A program made the position numbers and the translations under genes. From JAFKKS01 sp050187875 (GTDB lineage Bacteria > Pseudomonadota > Alphaproteobacteria > Rhizobiales > Xanthobacteraceae): a stretch of DNA of 64,000 nt. How positions within the stretch are numbered: position 1 is the first letter of the stretch; each line of letters begins with the position of its first letter. The notes beneath the pieces are model-generated. The model was not told where the DNA came from. It did not search any database and was given only the letters and a program-made list of their open reading frames with translations. This document shows positions 35,124-44,599 of the stretch, piece by piece. The stretch is taken from NCBI GenBank assembly GCA_050187875.1, contig JBFWXB010000016.1:27495-91494 (forward strand). Direction: 5' to 3'.

Positions 35124-36178
35124 GCCTCGTCCTCGCTACGAGCGCCGGAAACCTCGCGCGCCGCCATTCGCTCCAATACCTTCATCTCCCGAAACCATTG
35201 CTTGATCGGCTTCGCCGGGGTTCCGCCCCAGCGCGCGCCCGCCGGCACGTCGTCATTGATGATGCTGAGCGCAGCGATCTGCGCGCCGTCACCGATGCTG
35301 ACGTGATTGTTGGATCCCACGCGCGCTCCCAGCACCACAAAGTCGCCAAGCGTCGTGCTGCCCGACAACCCCGTCTGCGCAACAAGCACACAATGCCGAC
35401 CGATGACAACATTGTGGCCAATCTGGACCAGGTTGTCGATTTTGGTCCCCTCGCCGATCACCGTGTCGCGACTCGCGCCGCGATCGATGGTCGTATTGGC
35501 GCCGATCTCGACATTGTCCTGAATGATGACGCGGCCGATCTGCGGGACCTTCTCGTGCCCTTTGGGGCCACCCAGATAGCCGAAGCCATCCTGGCCGATG
35601 CGGCTCCCGGGATGGATGACCACCCGGTCTCCGACCAAGGCGTGGGTCACGGTCGCACCGGCCCCGATGGCGCAGTTGCGCCCGATACGGGTCTGAGGCC
35701 CGATGACCGCCCCCGCCCCGACCATGCTGCCACTGCCGATCTCCACGCCCGGGCCGATGACGGCGCCAGGATCGACGACCACACCGGCTTCCAGGCGCGC
35801 CGTCGGGTGGATGAAGGCGTGCTGCGAGCCGCCGTCGAAGGAGGAGGATGGGCGCAGCGCCGAGGGAAAGAGCGCCCGCGCCACGGCGACGAAGGCGCGG
35901 TAAGGCTCGCGCACGACGAGGAACGCGAGATGCGTCGGCATCTGCTTCGCAAAGCGCGCCGAGACGAGGCAGAGCCCCGCCTGCGCACACTCCAGCTGCG
36001 CGGCATATTTCGGATTGTCGAGAAAGGCGAGGTCCGCGGGCCCTGCGTGATCGAGCGCCGCGACGCCTTCGATTCGCCGTGACGCTGGCGCTCCGGCCGG
36101 AAGCTCAGCGCCGGCGAGCGCCGCGATCTCACGTACAGTCAGGCCCGCCGGGCGCGGGTGAAATAGCGGTTCGCTCAT
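35120..36178 (-). CDS. lpxD: UDP-3-O-acylglucosamine N-acyltransferase
   Basis: Adds the N-linked acyl chain to UDP-3-O-acylglucosamine. 352 residues: an N-terminal uridine-binding domain (VREIAALAGAELPAG) followed by a long hexapeptide beta-helix (PGAVIGPGVEIGSGSMVGAG region), with NNHVSIGDGAQIAALSI and the tail WFREMKVLER. First gene of the lpx cluster after bamA; the 225-base gap upstream holds a hairpin and a repeat. Confidence 0.96.
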   Translation of the reverse strand: MSEPLFHPRPAGLTVREIAALAGAELPAGAPASRRIEGVAALDHAGPADLAFLDNPKYAAQLECAQAGLCLVSARFAKQMPTHLAFLVVREPYRAFVAVARALFPSALRPSSSFDGGSQHAFIHPTARLEAGVVVDPGAVIGPGVEIGSGSMVGAGAVIGPQTRIGRNCAIGAGATVTHALVGDRVVIHPGSRIGQDGFGYLGGPKGHEKVPQIGRVIIQDNVEIGANTTIDRGASRDTVIGEGTKIDNLVQIGHNVVIGRHCVLVAQTGLSGSTTLGDFVVLGARVGSNNHVSIGDGAQIAALSIINDDVPAGARWGGTPAKPIKQWFREMKVLERMAAREVSGARSEDEA

Positions 36179-36196
36179 CGTCTCGACGCAAGAGAA

Positions 36197-36215
36197 GGGG
36201 CGGCTTGCGCCGCCC
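36197..36215. other. Short GC-rich hairpin upstream of lpxD
   Basis: GGGCGGC-TTGC-GCCGCCC forms a compact stem-loop about 20-40 bases before lpxD, in its leader region. No T-run follows on either strand, so it is more likely an RNA structure than a terminator. Confidence 0.4.
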
Positions 36216-36300
36216 CACGATTGATCCTCATCCAGTGATCCTCGCGGACGTCCGTCGGCCCGCGATCCTACAGGAAAACGAGGGTTTGCGCGCCAGCACC

Positions 36301-36361
36301 TGCTCTAGGTTTTCTCGCAATTCCGGACGGAAAACCGGTTCCCACTTTTCCTGGAATTGCT
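36301..36361. repeat. Rhizobial palindromic repeat (GCAATTCC type)
   Basis: GCAATTCC at 36317-36324 mirrors GGAATTGC at 36353-36360, with the inner GGACGGAAAACCG and CACTTTTCCTGG. This sequence type (GCAATTCCGGACGGAAAACC... CACTTTTCCTGGAATTGC) is a well-known interspersed repeat of Hyphomicrobiales genomes. It lies between bamA and lpxD. Confidence 0.8.
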
Positions 36362-36387
36362 CCGGCCCGCGCAAGGCGGGCCGGAGC
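36359..36387 (-). terminator. Strong hairpin just after bamA
   Basis: GCTCCGGCCCGC and GCGGGCCGGAGC form a perfect 12-bp stem with a five-base loop, 16 bases past the bamA stop on the minus strand. No T-run follows, so it is either a Rho-assisted end or an RNA-stability element between bamA and the lpx genes. Confidence 0.55.
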
Positions 36388-36403
36388 CGAAGCGGCAGCG
36401 CGG

Positions 36404-38875
36404 CTAGAACTTCGTGCCGCCGCTGAAGCGGAAGGCCTGGGTCCGGTCGCCGGCCTTTTCGTAGAAGGGAGCAATACCGGCTCCCGGGTTCCCCGGATTG
36501 AGGACCTGGAAATCGTCCTTCGTGAGCGCAATCGCATAGTCGAACCGCAGCGGACCGAAAGGCGAATCCCAGATCAAGCCGACACCGACCGAGCTACGAA
36601 TGATATTCTCGTCGTGCGGCGTGATGGTCTGCGCGATGGCGTCAAACGGTCCCTGGTAGGATGTGATGCCGCGATAGTCCCACACCGACCCAGCGTCCAC
36701 ATAGGCCGCGAGCTTGATACCGTAATCCTTCGGCGCGAAGGGCAGCGGATACTGCAGCTCGAAGCTCGCGCCCCAATACAGCGTGCCGCCGAGCGCATCG
36801 TGGGTCGAGCCGATCGTCGCGTCGCGCGGACCAATACCCGCCGGCTCGAAGCCGCGCACCAGCGACGGGCCGAGGAAGAAGTGGTCCGTCAGCCGCAGCC
36901 GCTGATCGCCCCACGCCGTGATGTGGCCGCCTTGGACGCGGGCCAACGCAACGAGGTCGTCCCAGACATTGTAGTAGTAGCGAATGTCGCCCGTGGTGCG
37001 CACGAACTGGGAGTCACCGCCGACGCCGGCGAAATCCTGCTTCAGCTCGGCGAGCAGGCCCTTGGTCGGGTTCCGGTTGTTGTCGAGCGTGTTGTAGGTG
37101 AGCGTGTAGCCAACGAGCGACGTCAGCACGCCACCGGAATTCGCCAGCTCGCGAATCGACGGCGATGTCGGAATACAGAGCGGATTCCCGTTACCATCAA
37201 CCGCATATGGGTAGCAGTTGTTCAGCGCGTTGATCTTGATCTCGGTGTTGTACAGCGAGTAGCGCGCCTGGAAGCTCAGGTCGTCGGTGATCGGAATGCC
37301 GAAACGCAAGCCGAAACCCGTCGTCTCGCTCTGATACGACTGATAGAGCGACGCGAGCTGCACGCGCGAGAACACGTCGACGCCGAAGGCCAGCCGATAG
37401 CCGAACAGATAAGGTTCGACGAACGACACCTCGAAGCCGCGCGCGTGTTCGCTGTACTGCACCGAAGCCTTGGCATACTGACCACGGCCGAGAAGGTTAC
37501 GCTCCCCGATGCTCACCTCGGCCAGCAGGCCGTCGGAGGTTGAATAGCCGCCGGCCACGGAGAATTCACCCGTTGCCTGCTCCTCGACATCGACATTGAC
37601 GATGACGCGGTCGGGCGCCGAGCCGGGCTCGCTCGTGAGCTTGACGGTCTTGAAGTAACCGAGATTCTTGAGCCGGCGCTCGGCGCGATCGATCAAGGCG
37701 TGATTGTAGGGATCACCTTCGCCGATATCGAACTCGCGACGGATGACGTAGTCGCGCGTGCGCGTATTGCCGCGCACATTGATGCGTTCGATGTACGCAC
37801 GCTGGCCCTGGTCGACCACGAAAACTAGGCTGACGGTGTGATTCTCGTAATTGCGGTCGCCGCGCGGCCTTACCTGCGCGAAAGCGTATCCGCTCTTGGC
37901 AAGCTCGAGCTGCATCTGCTCGACGGTCTTTTCGACCGCCTCCGCGTCGTAGGTTTCCCCCGACGACATGCGCAGCTTGGAGCGCAGCATTCGCGGATCG
38001 ACGTCGCGCACATTCGACTGAACGTCGACGGTGCTGAAGCGATAGAGGGCGCCCTCGTCGATCACGAAGGTCACGATGAAGCCGTGGCGTGCCGGATCGA
38101 ACTCGGAGACGGCCGACACGATACGCACATCGGCGTAGCCGTGCTTCAGATAGAAGCGCCGCAGCAGGTCCTTGTCCTGTTCAACCTTGTCGGCATCGAA
38201 ATTGTCGGTCGACTTGAAGAAGCTGAAGATATTGGTCTTCGACGTCTTGATGACGTCGTTCAGCCGGCTCGAGGAATAAGCGCGGTTGCCGACGAAATTG
38301 ATGTCCTTGACCGTCGTCTTGCGGCCTTCGGTGATCTTGAAGATGAGGTCGACGCGGCCGTTCGACCGGTCGATGATTTGCGGGTCGACCCGCACATCGT
38401 AGCGGCCGTTGCCGCGATAGATATCGACGATGCGTTGCACGTCGGAGCGCACCGTCTGCCGGGACAGCGGCGCACGCGATTTCGACTGCACCTCGGCGGC
38501 GAGCTGCTCGTCCTTGACCTGGCGGTTGCCCTCGAACGCGACGCGATTGATGACGGCCGATTCGACGACGGTCACGACGAGGCGGCCGCCGGAATTGTTG
38601 ATCTGCACGTCCTCGAACAGGCCGGTCGCGAGCAGCGCCTTGTAAGCCTCGTCGATCTTGACGGCGTCGAGACGCTCGCCGGGCTGGGTGCGAAAATAGC
38701 CGCGAATCGTCTCCGCATCGACGCGACGGTTGCCCTGCACGACGATTGAGTTAGCGGACTGCGCGTATGCGGACGCGGACAGTACAACGGTTCCCATGCC
38801 TGCGCCGATGACCGCAACGCCATAAATGGCGCACGCCACCCCCACTCCGCGCAGCAACCCCCTCCGAAACTTCAT
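36404..38875 (-). CDS. bamA: Outer membrane protein assembly factor BamA
   Basis: Central outer-membrane insertase for beta-barrel proteins. 823 residues from ATG 38875 (MKFRRGLLRG); an in-frame GTG at 38884 is a possible earlier start. A signal peptide ends near SASAYAQ, five POTRA domains follow (first from SIVVQGNRRVDAETIRGYF), then the 16-strand barrel with the LVRGFEPAGIGPRD segment (VRGF/Y motif) and a C-terminal Phe in FRFSGGTKF. It lies between rseP and the lpx cluster, the conserved alphaproteobacterial arrangement. Confidence 0.97.
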   Translation of the reverse strand: MKFRRGLLRGVGVACAIYGVAVIGAGMGTVVLSASAYAQSANSIVVQGNRRVDAETIRGYFRTQPGERLDAVKIDEAYKALLATGLFEDVQINNSGGRLVVTVVESAVINRVAFEGNRQVKDEQLAAEVQSKSRAPLSRQTVRSDVQRIVDIYRGNGRYDVRVDPQIIDRSNGRVDLIFKITEGRKTTVKDINFVGNRAYSSSRLNDVIKTSKTNIFSFFKSTDNFDADKVEQDKDLLRRFYLKHGYADVRIVSAVSEFDPARHGFIVTFVIDEGALYRFSTVDVQSNVRDVDPRMLRSKLRMSSGETYDAEAVEKTVEQMQLELAKSGYAFAQVRPRGDRNYENHTVSLVFVVDQGQRAYIERINVRGNTRTRDYVIRREFDIGEGDPYNHALIDRAERRLKNLGYFKTVKLTSEPGSAPDRVIVNVDVEEQATGEFSVAGGYSTSDGLLAEVSIGERNLLGRGQYAKASVQYSEHARGFEVSFVEPYLFGYRLAFGVDVFSRVQLASLYQSYQSETTGFGLRFGIPITDDLSFQARYSLYNTEIKINALNNCYPYAVDGNGNPLCIPTSPSIRELANSGGVLTSLVGYTLTYNTLDNNRNPTKGLLAELKQDFAGVGGDSQFVRTTGDIRYYYNVWDDLVALARVQGGHITAWGDQRLRLTDHFFLGPSLVRGFEPAGIGPRDATIGSTHDALGGTLYWGASFELQYPLPFAPKDYGIKLAAYVDAGSVWDYRGITSYQGPFDAIAQTITPHDENIIRSSVGVGLIWDSPFGPLRFDYAIALTKDDFQVLNPGNPGAGIAPFYEKAGDRTQAFRFSGGTKF

Positions 38876-39026
38876 CCGCACCACGTCCTTCTTCTTTTAC
38901 TTGGCCTCGAGAGTCGGACCGACGCACATGGCAAGTCTTGCGCTTGTACAGTCTTTTCGGTCGGTCGCAACCAGTCCCCCCGGCCACAATCTCATTTCAT
39001 TTCAAAGCGTTGCCCTGTAGCCACGG

Positions 39027-40172
39027 TCAGGAGGTGGCCAGATGCAGAATGTCGTTAAAGGTGGCGAAAATCATCAACATGAGGACGATGGCGAGTCCCA
39101 CGCGGAAGCCAATTTCCTGTGCCCTTTCGGAAAGCGGCCGCCCCCGCGCGGCTTCGATTCCGTAGAACAAAAGATGCCCCCCATCGAGCAGCGGAATGGG
39201 GAACAGATTGAGCATTCCAATCGACACCGACAGGACAGCGGCCAAGTGCATCAGCGCGACGAATCCGACGGTCGCCACCTGCCCTGAGACCTGCGCGATC
39301 CGGATCGGGCCGCCCAGCTGATCCGCTGATTCACGCCCCGATGCGACTCCGCCGAGATAGCTCAGCGTCCGATCGATCACGAACCAGGTTTCCTGGAAGC
39401 CCATGCCGATTGCGGTGAGCGGATCGACATGCTGCACCTTCACGTCACCCGGCGCATTCGAGCGCGTGATTCCGAGAACGCCCATGCGATGGACGTTGCC
39501 GAAACTGTCCTTGACCTCGCGCAGGTCCGGCGTTGCCGTCAGAGTTTCCTGCACGCCGCCGCGGTCGACGACGATCCGCAGCTTCTCGCCGGCGCTTGTC
39601 GACACGATGCGCTGCATGTCGTTGAAGCTGTCGATGCCGCTGCCGTTGATCGAAAGCACAAGGTCGCCGGGCTTGAAACCGGCGGTCGCCGCCGCGCTGC
39701 CGGCTTGCACCCCGTCGACGCGCGGTGAGGTGAACGGCTTGCCGAACAGGGTGAAAACGCCGGCGAAAATGACGATGGCGAGGATGAAATTCGCGATCGG
39801 GCCGGCAGCGACGACAGCGGCGCGCTGGCCGACACTCTTGCCGAAGAAGCTGACCTCGCGCTCGCGCGGGTCCATCGCCGCAAGCGCAGCGGCGTCGGGA
39901 ACGCTTGCTGCGTTCTCGTCGCCGAAGAATTTGACGTAACCGCCGAGGGGAATCGCCGCGAGCTTCCAGCGCGTGCCGTGGCGGTCATTGAAGCCGACGA
40001 TTTCCGGGCCGAAGCCGATCGAGAAGGTCAGGACGCGGATGCCGCAGCGCCGCGCAACCAGGAAATGTCCCAATTCGTGGAAAAAAACGACGATCGTGAG
40101 AACGAAAAGGAAGGGAATAATGTAGCTGAAAAGCCCGTACCCCCAGGCCCAAAAATCCGAAAGCAACCCCAT
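39027..40172 (-). CDS. rseP: RIP zinc metalloprotease RseP
   Basis: Site-2 protease in the inner membrane that cuts anti-sigma factors and signal-peptide remnants. 381 residues. The active-site HELGH is in VFFHELGHFLVARRCG (about 28-43); a PDZ domain (GDLVLSINGSGIDSFNDMQR) lies in the middle, and the second zinc motif LFPIPLLDGGHLLFYGIEA near the end. It lies between dxr and bamA. The 142-base gap upstream of bamA shows no recognisable element. Confidence 0.96.
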   Translation of the reverse strand: MGLLSDFWAWGYGLFSYIIPFLFVLTIVVFFHELGHFLVARRCGIRVLTFSIGFGPEIVGFNDRHGTRWKLAAIPLGGYVKFFGDENAASVPDAAALAAMDPREREVSFFGKSVGQRAAVVAAGPIANFILAIVIFAGVFTLFGKPFTSPRVDGVQAGSAAATAGFKPGDLVLSINGSGIDSFNDMQRIVSTSAGEKLRIVVDRGGVQETLTATPDLREVKDSFGNVHRMGVLGITRSNAPGDVKVQHVDPLTAIGMGFQETWFVIDRTLSYLGGVASGRESADQLGGPIRIAQVSGQVATVGFVALMHLAAVLSVSIGMLNLFPIPLLDGGHLLFYGIEAARGRPLSERAQEIGFRVGLAIVLMLMIFATFNDILHLATS

Positions 40173-40206
40173 TCCTTAACCTCGCGCGCCGCCCCAGCGG
40201 TTACCA

Positions 40207-41436
40207 TTAGGATGCCTTTGCGGCAATTTCAGGCAAAATATCGCGTGCGAGGGTGCGTCCAATTCGATCTATGGTTAACGCGTCATCGATGCTGGCGGGC
40301 TCGCGCATAACGCCCTGACGGGCCGCGCGGTCCATCACGGCGCTCAAAAGCCGCGGAATCCCGCCGAATCCGATCCGCCCGCCCAGAAATTCGGCGACGG
40401 CGACCTCATTGGCGGCATTGATGAGGGTTGGCGCGCCGCGTTTCGTCTCCAAGGCGGTCCGCGCCAGCGCCAGTGCCGGAAATCGATCGAGATCCGGCTC
40501 CTCGAAGGTCAAGGTCGCGACCTTGGCGAGGTCGAGCTTGGGCACAGGCCCGTCGATGCGCTCGGGCCAGGCGAGGCAATGCGCGATCGGGATGCGCATG
40601 TCGGGCGCGCCCATCGCTGCGATCATCGAGCCGTCGCGGAATTCGACCAGGCCGTGCACCACAGACTGCGGGTGCACGAGGACCTCGATCTGCGCCGAGG
40701 GCATTTCGAAGAGGTAATGCGCCTCGATGATTTCGAGGCCCTTGTTCATCATCGAAGCCGAATCGATGGTGATCTTCTGGCCCATCGACCAATTGGGATG
40801 CTTGAGCGCCTGTTCGCGGCTCGCAACCTCAATGGCCTCGCGCTTCCAGGTCCGGAACGGCCCGCCGGAGGCGGTGACGATGATACGCGCCACGTCGCCG
40901 GCGTGGCCAGAGCCCATCGCCTGAAAGATGGCATTGTGCTCGGAATCGACCGGCAGCACCGTGGTGCCCCGCGCCTTCGCCTGGCGCATGAAGAGATCGC
41001 CGGCGCACACGAGGCATTCCTTGTTGGCCAGCGCCACCGTGCGCCCGCGCTCGACTGCGGCCATGGTCGGTTCGACGCCGCTCGCGCCAGTGATCGCGGC
41101 CATGACCCAGTCCGCCGGGCGGGCCGCCGCTTCGATCAGCCCCGCGGGGCCTGCCGCCGCTTCGATGCCGCTGCCGCTGAGTGCATCCTTGAGTTCGCCA
41201 TAGCCCGCAGGATCGCCGATGACCGCGAGTTTTGCGCCGAGCTCACGCGCGAGCTTGGCAAGCGGGCCGGCATTCGTGTTGGCCGTCACCGCATCCAGGC
41301 GGTACTTGCCAGGATTGCGCTGAAGCAAGTCGACCGTACTTTTCCCGATCGAACCGGTCGCACCGAGGATGGTGACGCTCAGCGGCTCGGTGGCGGCGCG
41401 CGCGGTCGACCGCGACGCTGGTGAAGCGATCTGCAT
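40207..41436 (-). CDS. dxr: 1-deoxy-D-xylulose-5-phosphate reductoisomerase
   Basis: Commits the MEP isoprenoid route by turning deoxyxylulose phosphate into MEP with NADPH. 409 residues. The NADPH-binding VTILGATGSIGKSTVDLL is near residues 21-38, NKECLVCAG follows, the metal site is in LPVDSEHNAIFQ, and the substrate loop is TASGGPF and HPNWSMGQKITIDSA. Located 9 bases after cdsA on the same strand. Deoxyxylulose phosphate is also a precursor of the ThiG reaction. Confidence 0.97.
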   Translation of the reverse strand: MQIASPASRSTARAATEPLSVTILGATGSIGKSTVDLLQRNPGKYRLDAVTANTNAGPLAKLARELGAKLAVIGDPAGYGELKDALSGSGIEAAAGPAGLIEAAARPADWVMAAITGASGVEPTMAAVERGRTVALANKECLVCAGDLFMRQAKARGTTVLPVDSEHNAIFQAMGSGHAGDVARIIVTASGGPFRTWKREAIEVASREQALKHPNWSMGQKITIDSASMMNKGLEIIEAHYLFEMPSAQIEVLVHPQSVVHGLVEFRDGSMIAAMGAPDMRIPIAHCLAWPERIDGPVPKLDLAKVATLTFEEPDLDRFPALALARTALETKRGAPTLINAANEVAVAEFLGGRIGFGGIPRLLSAVMDRAARQGVMREPASIDDALTIDRIGRTLARDILPEIAAKAS

Positions 41437-41445
41437 CGGGTACCC

Positions 41446-42297
41446 TTACCAGATCAGGAGGCCGCGGGAAGGAGCTTCGAGCCCCCCGCGGGCGATCCCG
41501 ATCAGGGCGGCCAGAGCCACCGCAACGACGAACCCGTCGAGCCGGTCCATCAGGCCACCATGGCCTGGGATCAAGGCGCCGGCGTCCTTCGCCCCGAAAT
41601 GCCGTTTGATCGCCGATTCAAGGAAATCTCCGGCCTGGGAGACGACCGAGAGGATGACTGCGAGGACGCCGATCGCCGTCAGGTTCGGAAGGCCGGCCAC
41701 GTGCGCGACCGCAAGCGCGCAGAGGACGGCCACGGCGCCGCCGCCAAGCCCCCCAGACCAGGTCTTTTTGGGGCTCACTGCCGGCCATAGCTTCGGCCCG
41801 CCAACGGCGCGGCCGACGAAATAGGCGGCAATGTCGGTCGCCCACACGATGGCGAACAGCAACACCACCGCCGCGAAGCCCAGACTGTCCTGGCCGCGCA
41901 GGAGGATCGGCGCGACCACGAGCGCGCCCGCATAGATGATCCCGGCCGCCGCCCATCCGCGCGCGCCAGAGCTCAAAAGCGCCGCCGCAAGCGCTCCGAC
42001 GAGCAGAAGGGCGAATGCGAAGGCCAAGGAACCAGTCGCAGTCAGCGCCGCCGCTGCAATGAATACCGCAACGCCAAGGGCAAAGATCGCTACGCGCCGC
42101 CCGCCGAGCGACAACGTCGCCCATTCCCAGAGCACGCCAGCGCCGGCGAGGACCCACATGAGGGTGAATAGCCAGCCGCCGAGGTAAGCGACACCTGCGG
42201 CCAGCGGGGCGAGGACGAGCGCAGACGCGACGCGCAGCGCCAGCTCACCCGCGCTGCGCGGGGGTCGAACGTCGCCGCCGGGCGGCGCGTTTGTCAC
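41446..42297 (-). CDS. cdsA: Phosphatidate cytidylyltransferase
   Basis: Makes CDP-diacylglycerol, precursor of all phospholipids. About 283 residues from a GTG at 42297, two bases after the uppS stop; an in-frame start at 42399 would lie deep in uppS. Multiple membrane helices (LALRVASALVLAPLAAGVAY onward), and the family signature SPKKTWSGGLGG and LIPGHGGLMDRLDGF near the C-terminus. Lies between uppS and dxr in the translation/lipid operon. Confidence 0.93.
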   Translation of the reverse strand: MTNAPPGGDVRPPRSAGELALRVASALVLAPLAAGVAYLGGWLFTLMWVLAGAGVLWEWATLSLGGRRVAIFALGVAVFIAAAALTATGSLAFAFALLLVGALAAALLSSGARGWAAAGIIYAGALVVAPILLRGQDSLGFAAVVLLFAIVWATDIAAYFVGRAVGGPKLWPAVSPKKTWSGGLGGGAVAVLCALAVAHVAGLPNLTAIGVLAVILSVVSQAGDFLESAIKRHFGAKDAGALIPGHGGLMDRLDGFVVAVALAALIGIARGGLEAPSRGLLIW

Positions 42298-42299
42298 CT

Positions 42300-43058
42300 T
42301 CAGATCCCCGCCTGCGCCACAAGTCCGCCGAAACGCCGTTCCCGTCGATAGAATTCGTTCAACGCGCTCTCGAGCGCGCTGCGGTCGAATTCCGGCCAAT
42401 GCACGGGCAAGAACACGAATTCGCTGTAGGCCGATTGCCAGAGCAGGAAATTCGACAGGCGCTGTTCGCCGCTGGTGCGAATGATGAGGTCGGGGTCGGG
42501 AATGCCGGGAAGATCGAGGGCCCCGTCGATCGCTTCGGCGGTCACTTCGTCGAGCGCCATGCGCCCCTCTTTGACCGCCGCCGCGAGCTTTCGCGCCGCC
42601 CGCGCAATTTCCTGCCGACCACCGTAATTAAAAGCGACGACGAGGGTAAGTTTATCATTCCCACGCGTGAGTTCCTCAGCCTCGTGCAGCAGGCCCAGGA
42701 TGTCCGGCGACAGCCCTTCCCGCTCGCCGATGATGCGAACGCACACGCCGTTGGAATGCAGTTCCGCGAGATCGTTGCGGATGAAGCGCTTCAAGAGCCC
42801 CATAAGGTCGCGGATTTCGGACTGCGGCCGCGTCCAATTCTCGGCGCTGAATGAGAAGATCGTCAGGTATTTCACACCGAGCTCGCCGGCGGCGCGCACC
42901 GTGCGGCGGAGCGCCTCGACGCCGCGGCGATGTCCTTCGCTGCGCGGCAGTCCGCGTGCGGCGGCCCAGCGCCCGTTGCCATCCATGATGATAGCAACGT
43001 GCTGCGGTGCTTCGCAGGCTGACACGGACGGACTGGCGCTGGCCACGACCTCGGACAT
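42300..43058 (-). CDS. uppS: Undecaprenyl diphosphate synthase (isoprenyl transferase)
   Basis: Builds the C55 carrier lipid precursor for peptidoglycan and O-antigen. 252 residues. HVAIIMDGNGRWAAARGLPR near 21-40 holds the catalytic Asp; GHRRGVEAL, FSFSAENWTRP and the late DLIIRTSGEQRLSNFLLWQS are the other conserved regions. The stop TGA is two bases from the cdsA GTG. It lies 29 bases after frr. Confidence 0.97.
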   Translation of the reverse strand: MSEVVASASPSVSACEAPQHVAIIMDGNGRWAAARGLPRSEGHRRGVEALRRTVRAAGELGVKYLTIFSFSAENWTRPQSEIRDLMGLLKRFIRNDLAELHSNGVCVRIIGEREGLSPDILGLLHEAEELTRGNDKLTLVVAFNYGGRQEIARAARKLAAAVKEGRMALDEVTAEAIDGALDLPGIPDPDLIIRTSGEQRLSNFLLWQSAYSEFVFLPVHWPEFDRSALESALNEFYRRERRFGGLVAQAGI

Positions 43059-43087
43059 GGGATTTGCGGGCGTGACTGCCCCCTTTT

Positions 43088-43651
43088 TCAGACAGTGAGA
43101 ACTTCTTTTTCCTTGGCCGCCAGCATGTGATCGATGTCGGCGATAATTTGATCGGTCGCCTTCTGCACCTGCTCATTCATGCGCTCATGATCGTCTTTGC
43201 TCAGGTGCTCGTCCTTCTCCATCTTCTTGAGAAGGTCCATACCGTCGCGGCGGACATGGCGCACGGCAACGCGCGCGGCCTCCGCATATTTGTGCGCAAC
43301 CTTCACGAGCTCCTTGCGGCGGTCCTGCGTCAGCTCGGGAACGCGCAAGCGGATCACCTGCCCTTCCGTCTGCGGCGTCAAGCCGAGATTGGCGCTCATG
43401 ATCGCCTTCTCGACCGCGGCGACGGACGATTTGTCCCAAACCTGCACGGCGATGAGACGCGGCTCCGGCACGCTCACGCTGGCGAGCTGATTGAGCGGCA
43501 TGTGGGTGCCATAGGCGTCGACCTGAATCGGCTCGACGAGGCTCGCAGAGGCGCGGCCCGTCCGCAGGCCGCCGAGCTCCTGCTTCAGCACGTTCACGGC
43601 GCCCGCCATGCGGCGCTTCAGGTCTTCGATGTCGAATTTGTTAGCTGCCAT
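43088..43651 (-). CDS. frr: Ribosome recycling factor
   Basis: With EF-G splits ribosomes after termination. 187 residues, standard length: the three-helix bundle is seen in DLKRRMAGAVNVLKQELGGL, RTGRASASLVEPIQVDAYG and MEKDEHLSKDDHERMNEQVQ. Lies between pyrH and uppS, with a 221-base gap to pyrH containing two inverted repeats. Confidence 0.97.
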   Translation of the reverse strand: MAANKFDIEDLKRRMAGAVNVLKQELGGLRTGRASASLVEPIQVDAYGTHMPLNQLASVSVPEPRLIAVQVWDKSSVAAVEKAIMSANLGLTPQTEGQVIRLRVPELTQDRRKELVKVAHKYAEAARVAVRHVRRDGMDLLKKMEKDEHLSKDDHERMNEQVQKATDQIIADIDHMLAAKEKEVLTV

Positions 43652-43725
43652 GGAATCCCTCGAACAATCCGACCGAGACGATGCGGTAACGGTAAAAAGC
43701 GGCGCGATTTAGTGGAGTGGCGTCA

Positions 43726-43767
43726 ACATTCGCTCGCCATCTAGCAGCAACCTCAGACAGCGAATGT
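43726..43767. repeat. Inverted repeat 1 near pyrH (CAGCAACCTCA loop)
   Basis: Arms ACATTCGCT (43726-43734) and AGCGAATGT (43759-43767) flank a loop carrying GCAGCAACCTCA (43744-43755). The same 12-base loop and a following AGCGA recur in the inverted repeat at 44600-44674, which has different arms, so the two seem to belong to one family. Confidence 0.65.
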
Positions 43768-43809
43768 CAAATCCAAAACCCCACGAGAAGCTTAGACTTG
43801 CTGGCGGTC

Positions 43810-43870
43810 GTTTGATTCTAACATTTGCAGGCGCATCTGCCGAAATAGGATGCAGATGTTAGAATCAAAC
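43810..43870. repeat. Inverted repeat 2 immediately after pyrH
   Basis: Perfect 15-bp arms GTTTGATTCTAACAT (43810-43824) and ATGTTAGAATCAAAC (43856-43870). The right arm ends 2 bases from the pyrH stop codon, so the hairpin would form at the 3' end of pyrH mRNA. AT-rich arms stand out from the local GC content. Confidence 0.75.
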
Positions 43871-43872
43871 CA

Positions 43873-44586
43873 CTAGCCGGCAACGATCGTGGCCCGACCT
43901 TGGCCTTTCAGCGTGGCGGCAATCGCCCCTGGCTCACGGATCGAAAAGACAATGATAGGCATCTGGTTTTCCCGGGCAAGCGCGAACGCGGTCGCATCCA
44001 TGACCCTGAGGTTGCGCGCCAGGGCCTCGCTATGGGTCAGCCGATCGTATCGGGTCGCCGATTTGTCCTTCTTCGGATCGGCGCTGTAGACGCCATCGAC
44101 ATTCGTCGCCTTGAGGACGGCGCCGCATTGAAGCTCGGCGGCGCGCAGGACTGCGGTCGTGTCCGTGGTGAAGAACGGATTGGCGGTCCCGCCCGCGAGC
44201 ATCACGATCTTGTTGCCGTCGAGGTGGCGCAAGGCCTGCGCGCGCTCATAGGTCTCGCAAATCTGCGGCATCGCGATCGCCGACATCGTGCGCGCCGGCG
44301 CGCCCGCGCGCTGCACGGCGCCTTCGAGCGCGAGCGCGTTCATTACCGTCGCCAGCATGCCCATGGAGTCGCCGGTCGCGCGGTCAATGCCCTGCGCCGA
44401 AACGCTGACACCGCGCACGAAATTGCCGCCGCCGATCACAACACCGAGCGAAACGCCCAAGGCGCGCGCCGCGACGAGGTCGGCCGCGACCGCGTCAAGC
44501 GTCACCTGATCGATCGCAGCATCGGCGCGAAGCAAAGCCTCGCCGGAGATCTTCACGACCACGCGGCGATATGCAGGCTCTGCCAT
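43873..44586 (-). CDS. pyrH: UMP kinase
   Basis: Phosphorylates UMP to UDP; hexameric bacterial type. 237 residues from ATG 44586 (MAEPAYRRVVVKISGEAL) with a GGGGG/GAGG Shine-Dalgarno region; an ATG at 44595 is an alternative. Landmarks are KISGEALL, GGGNFVRG, DRATGDSMGMLATVMNALAL, LAGGTANPFFTTDT and KATNVDGVYSADPKKDK. It sits in rpsB-tsf-pyrH-frr order and is bracketed by four inverted repeats. Confidence 0.96.
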   Translation of the reverse strand: MAEPAYRRVVVKISGEALLRADAAIDQVTLDAVAADLVAARALGVSLGVVIGGGNFVRGVSVSAQGIDRATGDSMGMLATVMNALALEGAVQRAGAPARTMSAIAMPQICETYERAQALRHLDGNKIVMLAGGTANPFFTTDTTAVLRAAELQCGAVLKATNVDGVYSADPKKDKSATRYDRLTHSEALARNLRVMDATAFALARENQMPIIVFSIREPGAIAATLKGQGRATIVAG

Positions 44587-44599
44587 GTCCCTCATCCCC

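Noticed and set aside
36197..36215. Hairpin before lpxD as an intrinsic terminator
   Set aside because: No T-run on either strand; kept only as a possible RNA structure.
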